Below, in pieces: positions 59,679-64,000 of a stretch of DNA of 64,000 nucleotides. Below the pieces are notes generated by a model. That model saw only the letters and a list, made by a program, of their open reading frames with translations, was not told the DNA's origin and searched no databases. Origin of the DNA: JARRNE01 sp963824085 (GTDB taxonomy: Bacteria > Pseudomonadota > Gammaproteobacteria > Chromatiales > Chromatiaceae); the NCBI GenBank assembly GCA_963824085.1, contig CAWGNT010000005.1, positions 1 to 64,000 on the forward strand. Reading direction: 5' to 3'. The stretch's first letter is position 1. Each line of letters starts with the position of its first letter. The position numbers and the translations under genes were made by a program.

Positions 59679-60107
59679 TTACAGCTCTCCAACGAAATGC
59701 AGGGCGACCTGGCGTTCCTCCCGAGGACCGTCCAGCTCGATGAAGAAGATCGACTGCCACCCTCCGAGGAGCAGTCGCCCGCCCGAGATAGGTATGGTCT
59801 CGGAGGCGTTCATGAAGAGGCCCATGAGGTGCGAATGGGCATTCTCCCGGTCATCGACCGGATTGAGGTTGTGGCGGTACTCGCCGTCGCGAGGGACGAG
59901 GCGCTGGAGAAAGTCGACCATGTCCGATTGCAGCATCTCCTCCCTCTCGTTCAGGTTGACGTAGGCGGTGGTATGGGGCGAGATGAGCGTCACCAGGCCC
60001 TCCTGGATCCCCGTGCCGATGAATAGGTCGGTGACCCGGGCCGTGATGTCGACGATCTGGATTTCCCCGGTCGTTCTCAACGAGAGCCTTTCGTGGACGA
60101 ATTTCAT
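59679..60107 (-). CDS. yjbQ: YjbQ-family protein (UPF0047, secondary thiamine-phosphate synthase type)
   Basis: 142 residues from the ATG at 60107; the frame opens far upstream but the extension is not protein-like. The whole family pattern is there: ITARVTDLFIGTGIQEGLVT, SPHTTAYVNLNEREEM, YRHNLNPVDDRENAHSHLMG and GGWQSIFFIELDGPREERQV. The conserved His and Asp residues suggest a metal or phosphate site. E. coli YjbQ has weak thiamine-phosphate synthase activity, but the true role is unsettled. The gene ends 4 bases before the RuBisCO-like gene, so the two form an operon and probably act on related compounds. Confidence 0.93.
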   Translation of the reverse strand: MKFVHERLSLRTTGEIQIVDITARVTDLFIGTGIQEGLVTLISPHTTAYVNLNEREEMLQSDMVDFLQRLVPRDGEYRHNLNPVDDRENAHSHLMGLFMNASETIPISGGRLLLGGWQSIFFIELDGPREERQVALHFVGEL

Positions 60108-60133
60108 AGCGTCACCAAGTGCGAACGGAATAG

Positions 60134-60186
60134 GGTGATTCTCGCCGATAACTCGGCCGCCGGACCAGGGTCGGGTACAGCGCCGT
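60134..60186. repeat. Family B repeat, left-end fragment
   Basis: GGTGATTCTCGCCGATAACT and GCCGGACCAGGGTCGGGTAC match the left third of family B; the rest is missing. It lies upstream of the yjbQ gene, in the divergent region. Confidence 0.55.
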
Positions 60187-60388
60187 GCCGCTCCCGTCGA
60201 GTGCTTGATCTTGTCGTGCGCCACCCTACCTTTGTCCACTAGCGGCTTATACGTAACCCGAGCCCGGAAAACGAAAGAATCACATGCACGCAGGACAGGG
60301 CATAGCAAAAGACAGCATGTTGTCCGAACTGCCGAACGCAACCCAGCGCACCCTACCCTATGGTCCCTTCGCGGAAGAATTACCCCTG

Positions 60389-60943
60389 ATGACCAGACTC
60401 CCAGATCGCCGCGAGCAGATCCGGCTCGTCCATGCAGACTTCATCGGCCAAGTGGTGCAGGCGTGTCAGAACCCCGCCCGCCGACAAGAGTTCGAGACCC
60501 TGCTCGATACCGCAGTACAGAGCGGCTGGACCTCGCTCGTGGGTGCGGTGCGCCGGATCGCGGCGGGCGAGCGCGGCAGCGAGGTCTTTGCCGGGCTCGA
60601 TGAGGAAGACCAGGTCATCGCCGAGAGCATCCTGCTTGGGCTACAAGATCCGGCAACCCTTCCGAAGCCGGACGCCCGACCGGATCCGGGTCTCGCCGCT
60701 CCCGGCCTCGCCCACATGATCCACGCGGCAGCACGCGGCGATGCACAAGCCCTGGTCCTCGTAGGAAACATGGCCGAGCAGATGAGCCGTGTCGGCGGTA
60801 GTATGGGCCGCCTTGCGGGCGCGGTGCGGCCCCTGCTCAACGGCGAGCGGGACCCCGACCGGCTGTGCAAGGGTATGGACGCGCACACCCAGCAGCTGGT
60901 ACTCGACATCCTGACGGAGCTGGGGCGCTTGGAGGCCCACTGA
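60389..60943 (+). CDS. Conserved hypothetical protein
   Basis: 184 residues from the ATG at 60389; a start at 60284 would add 35 residues of unclear value, so the N-terminus is uncertain. The body is helical with an opening RREQIRLVHADFIGQVVQAC, a GWTSLVGAVRRIAAGERGSE middle and LDEEDQVIAESILLGLQDPA, then a Gly/Ala-rich end (GLAHMIHAAARGDAQALVLV). No catalytic motif or membrane segment is visible. It is divergent from the yjbQ-RuBisCO-like pair and followed 67 bases later by a secreted nuclease-like gene. Function unknown. Confidence 0.68.
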   Translation: MTRLPDRREQIRLVHADFIGQVVQACQNPARRQEFETLLDTAVQSGWTSLVGAVRRIAAGERGSEVFAGLDEEDQVIAESILLGLQDPATLPKPDARPDPGLAAPGLAHMIHAAARGDAQALVLVGNMAEQMSRVGGSMGRLAGAVRPLLNGERDPDRLCKGMDAHTQQLVLDILTELGRLEAH

Positions 60944-61010
60944 GCCGGCTGACGCCGGTACAATCCGTTCCGACAATTGCCTGACGTCCGATTCCGATCG
61001 CCTGCATCGC

Positions 61011-61532
61011 ATGCCCCGAACAAATACGGCATTGGCGTCCGCCCTGCTTGTCTTGCTCGCGCTCCTCGCCGGGAGCAGCCGGGCGGCCAATGAGATCGTC
61101 GGGCTCGCCATCGTGCAGGGCGACGGCTCGCTTCTGATCAAGAATCGGGTGATCCATCTCTACGGCATCTACGTGCCGCCCACGGATCGCGAGTGCCGGG
61201 CGTGGATCAGCCCGGTCCGCTGCAGCTCCCGGGCATCGCTGGCGCTGGATTTTCGGGTGAGTGGCTTCATCCGTTGTTACCCTCAGTACGAGAATGCCGA
61301 CGGCAGCCTAAGCGCCATCTGTTACGTCGACCGCACGACCTTCGATCCCGGCGAGGACTTGGCCGCCTATCTCATCCAGCAGGGCTGGGCGCTAGCCACC
61401 CCGGACGCGCCGTTCGAATATCAGGCTTTGGAGCGGATCGCCGAGAATCAAGGCCGCGGGGTCTGGGGCTTCTCCGTCGACACCATCACGAGGCGGCCCT
61501 TTCCGGAACACCGCAGGGGACACCGCGACTAG
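61011..61532 (+). CDS. Secreted staphylococcal-nuclease-like domain protein
   Basis: 173 residues. Signal peptide residues 1-25 (ASALLVLLALLAGSSRAA). The mature part has the SNase-like barrel phrases GDGSLLIKNRVIHLYGIYVP and RASLALDFRVSGFIRCYPQY, followed by DRTTFDPGEDLAAYLIQQGW and the ending QALERIAENQGRGVWG, which parallel the L-x-x-x-G-W and RGxW pattern of SNase domains. Catalytic Arg and Glu residues of true nucleases are not all evident, so binding rather than cleavage is possible. Four cysteines may form disulfides. Periplasmic or exported location is likely. Confidence 0.78.
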   Translation: MPRTNTALASALLVLLALLAGSSRAANEIVGLAIVQGDGSLLIKNRVIHLYGIYVPPTDRECRAWISPVRCSSRASLALDFRVSGFIRCYPQYENADGSLSAICYVDRTTFDPGEDLAAYLIQQGWALATPDAPFEYQALERIAENQGRGVWGFSVDTITRRPFPEHRRGHRD

Positions 61533-61595
61533 GAGAGGGGCACTGAAAGGCCGGTACCACGCCGTGCCTATCGGCTCCAGCCTGAGGAGGTGTGT

Positions 61596-61681
61596 GTTGC
61601 GGGCGACGGGGGTGTCGGCAGCAGGGAGGCTGCCGTCAAGCTACATGGAGGTATTCACGGCGTCCCCCGACGCCCGTAACC
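61596..61681 (+). repeat. Family A palindromic repeat, copy
   Basis: From GTTGCGGGCGACGGGGGTGT to GTCCCCCGACGCCCGTAACC. The arms GTTGCGGGCG and CGCCCGTAAC are complementary with one mismatch. Nearly identical in the middle to the copy at 54441. Confidence 0.8.
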
Positions 61682-61761
61682 CACTCCCGGAAAACCGACA
61701 AAAGGATCATGTCGGTGCGGGATTTCCGTGCACCCGTACTAGTGCCCACCGCGGCAAAGAC

Positions 61762-61846
61762 TTCCCGCTCCGCGGGCGCGAGGCGTCAGGGGCGGATCGC
61801 AGGCTGCAGGTCTTCCATACGGTTCCCGCTCCGCGGGCGCGAGGCG

Positions 61847-61851
<5 letters not shown>
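61762..61851. repeat. 29-bp direct repeat with internal palindrome
   Basis: TTCCCGCTCCGCGGGCGCGA followed by GGCGTCAGG occurs at 61762-61790 and again at 61823-61851. The CCCGC-TCC-GCGGG stem is inside. The second copy supplies the stop codon of msrB (minus strand). Confidence 0.75.
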
Positions 61852-62254
<403 letters not shown>

Positions 62255-62404
62255 ATTCGCCTCGCTGAGGTTGTTCCGCAGGTCATCGGATCCCACGGCC
62301 GCCTTGAGACCAGGCTGATGGCCCCTTATACTGCCTGGCGCCGATCGTCCGCCGCTCGGAAGGTCTCTAACCCACTGACCGAACAACCAGAATTGACCAT
62401 CAAG

Positions 62405-63580
62405 ATGCGCTCCTTCCAACCTCCCGTGCGTACTCTAATGGGGCCGGGCCCGTCCGATGTCCACCCCCGTATTCTCGAAGCCCTCTCCCGCCCCACCATC
62501 GGGCACCTCGACCCCTACTTCGTCGGCATGATGGAGGAGCTCAAGGACCTCCTGCGCTATGCCTTTCGCACCGAGAACCCGCTGACCATGCCGGTCTCCG
62601 CGCCGGGTTCCGCGGGCATGGAGACCTGCTTCGTCAACCTGGTGGAGCCGGGGGACAAGGTTGTCGTCTGCATCAACGGTGTGTTCGGAGGGCGGATGAA
62701 GGAGAACGTGGAGCGTGCCGGGGGCGAGGCCATCGTAGTCGCAGACTCCTGGGGCCGCGCCGTCGATCCGAACAAGCTCGACGAGACCCTTGCGGCGCAT
62801 CCGGACGCGCGGATCGTCGCCTTTGTCCACGCCGAGACATCGACCGGCGCCTGCTCCGACGTCGAAACCCTGGTGGCGATCGCCCATCGCCACGACTGCC
62901 TGACCATCGTCGACTCGGTCACGGCGCTCGGCGGCTGCGAGCTAGAGGTCGACGAGTGGCAAGTGGACGCGGTCTACGCCGGCTCGCAGAAGTGCCTCTC
63001 CTGCACCCCCGGACTCGCGCCCGTCAGCTTCAACGAGCGGGCGCTGGCCAAGGTGAAGTCGCGAACGGCGAGGGTCCAGAGCTGGTTTCAGGACCTCAAC
63101 CTCGTCATGGGCTACTGGGGCAACGACCAGAAGCGCAGCTACCATCACACTGCCCCTGTCAACGCCCTGTACGGCCTGCACGAGGCCCTGCTCATGCTGC
63201 GCGAGGAGGGCCTCGAGGAGTCGTGGGCTCGCCACCGCAGGAACCACCTTGCCCTCAAGGCGGGCCTAGAGGCGATGAGCCTGGAGCTTATCGTGCCCGA
63301 GCCGGAGCGACTGCCCCAGCTGAATGCGGTATCCATTCCGCCGGGGATCGACGACGCCGCCGTGCGCTCCCGGCTGCTCAACGAGTACAACCTGGAGATC
63401 GGGGCGGGCCTCGGCGACCTTGCGGGAAAGGTCTGGCGTATCGGACTCATGGGTTACGGCAGCCGGGCCGAGAACGTACTCCTGTGCATCGGCGCCCTGG
63501 GCGCGGTGCTGACCGATCTTGGAGTCGCAGTCGACACGGGTACCGCCGTGTCCCGGGCACACGCGGTGCTGCACGGCTGA
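62405..63580 (+). CDS. PLP-dependent aminotransferase, alanine/serine-glyoxylate type
   Basis: 391 residues from the ATG at 62405; an upstream frame overlaps msrB and is not credible. Class V aminotransferase signatures: LMGPGPSDVHPRILEALSRP at the N-terminus, SAPGSAGMETCFVNLVEPGD, IVDSVTALGGCELEVDEW and the PLP lysine in YAGSQKCLSCTPG (about residue 198). HHTAPVNALYGLHEAL and the C-terminal VWRIGLMGYGSR complete the pattern. Members convert glyoxylate to glycine with alanine or serine as donor, a reaction tied to phosphoglycolate salvage in carbon-fixing bacteria; the donor cannot be told from sequence alone. The next gene follows after 15 bases. Confidence 0.92.
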   Translation: MRSFQPPVRTLMGPGPSDVHPRILEALSRPTIGHLDPYFVGMMEELKDLLRYAFRTENPLTMPVSAPGSAGMETCFVNLVEPGDKVVVCINGVFGGRMKENVERAGGEAIVVADSWGRAVDPNKLDETLAAHPDARIVAFVHAETSTGACSDVETLVAIAHRHDCLTIVDSVTALGGCELEVDEWQVDAVYAGSQKCLSCTPGLAPVSFNERALAKVKSRTARVQSWFQDLNLVMGYWGNDQKRSYHHTAPVNALYGLHEALLMLREEGLEESWARHRRNHLALKAGLEAMSLELIVPEPERLPQLNAVSIPPGIDDAAVRSRLLNEYNLEIGAGLGDLAGKVWRIGLMGYGSRAENVLLCIGALGAVLTDLGVAVDTGTAVSRAHAVLHG

Positions 63581-63595
63581 GCCCTATCCGATCCG

Positions 63596-64000
63596 ATGCT
63601 CGCCAGAAATCCGCACCGGCCGATTTTCCGCCTTGCCCTGGTAGCCGGGGCCATCGGACTCTTTCTGTTGGGTTACTACTGGGGTAATGCGTACAAGTTT
63701 CGCGATGCCCCGCCGCCTCATATCGAGGGGGTGCTGCTGCGGCCAGCCGCGGGGCTGCCGACCTTCGAGCTGCATGACGCGACCGGCTTGCCCTTCACCG
63801 AGAAAGACCTGCACGGACACTGGACACTGCTGGCCTTCGCCAATCTGGAGCAGGCGCGAGGCCATCTGGCGGTCACGCGCATGATCGACGTCTACAACCG
63901 CCTGGCTGACCAGCCGGATCTCCGTGGGGAGGTCCAGCTCGTGGTGGCGGCAGAGGCGCAAGAGCCCGCCCTCGCCCAAGACTTCAGCCGACTGTCGCCT
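63596..64000 (+). CDS. SCO1/SenC-like membrane-anchored thioredoxin-fold protein, 3'-partial
   Basis: 135 residues visible before the window ends. The N-terminus has a membrane anchor (IFRLALVAGAIGLFLLGYYW, about residues 10-29), then a SCO-like opening (GVLLRPAAGLPTFELHDATG, LPFTEKDLHGHWTLLAFANL). Where SCO proteins have the copper-binding CxxxC motif, this one reads LEQARGHLAVT without cysteine. It might be a non-metal-binding assembly factor for cytochrome oxidase. It starts 15 bases after the aminotransferase stop. The rest of the gene lies outside the window. Confidence 0.7.
   Translation, partial: MLARNPHRPIFRLALVAGAIGLFLLGYYWGNAYKFRDAPPPHIEGVLLRPAAGLPTFELHDATGLPFTEKDLHGHWTLLAFANLEQARGHLAVTRMIDVYNRLADQPDLRGEVQLVVAAEAQEPALAQDFSRLSP

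Overview
The window reads as chromosomal DNA of a GC-rich gammaproteobacterium. The best guess is a chemolithotrophic or sulfur/nitrogen-metabolising lineage of the Chromatiales/Ectothiorhodospira type. This rests on gene content only: a RuBisCO-like protein, a NarX/NarL-type two-component pair, an Atm1-type exporter with a rhodanese, a class I ribonucleotide reductase with two ATP-cones, cytochrome c4-like and SCO-like proteins, and outer-membrane patatin/OmpA proteins. No rRNA, tRNA, CRISPR array or complete insertion sequence was found, so the species cannot be fixed.

Layout. 1-15.6 kb: a frame-disrupted multi-pass membrane protein of unknown function, a coiled-coil OmpA-domain protein, a lipid A-type acyltransferase, a PlpD-like patatin/beta-barrel protein, then small metabolic genes (MocA-like nucleotidyltransferase, VOC protein, DUF938 methyltransferase, YbaK, divergent SDR). 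15.6-19.3 kb: alaC-hom-COG4255 gene cluster on the minus strand. 19.7-28.9 kb: small conserved genes, a four-module peptidoglycan hydrolase and a 1275-residue membrane patatin, in DNA rich in mobile repeats. 29.5-33.4 kb: a transketolase/phosphoketolase-like enzyme and a DUF1537 sugar-acid kinase. 33.5-38.1 kb: a minus-strand operon of Atm1-like exporter, cysteine-rich sensor kinase, NarL-type regulator and rhodanese, divergent from an S24-like protein and an RND efflux pair (38.3-43.4 kb). 43.6-46.9 kb: small periplasmic protein, dihaem cytochrome, CBS protein and a membrane-anchored protein. 47.3-56 kb: nrdA and nrdB, separated by a 4.3 kb accessory island holding an ImmA/IrrE-like protease and two REP-associated transposases (one dead) with their REP sequences. 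56-64 kb: DUF4892-OmpA protein, the RuBisCO-like protein with a YjbQ partner, a nuclease-like secreted protein, msrB, a serine/alanine-glyoxylate-type aminotransferase and the start of an SCO-like protein.

The most unusual aspect is the density of non-autonomous repeats between genes. At least two MITE-like families (called B and C below), a relative of B (A), two REP families tied to the two transposases, and short palindromes occupy nearly every long intergenic gap. Family C shows apparent 3-bp TAA/TTA target duplications, one copy sits inside a family B copy, and several genes take their stop codon from a repeat end. On the protein side the strongest leads are the YjbQ/RuBisCO-like pair, the exporter/cysteine-sensor/regulator/rhodanese operon, and the GH24-LysM-LysM-amidase fusion without a signal peptide.
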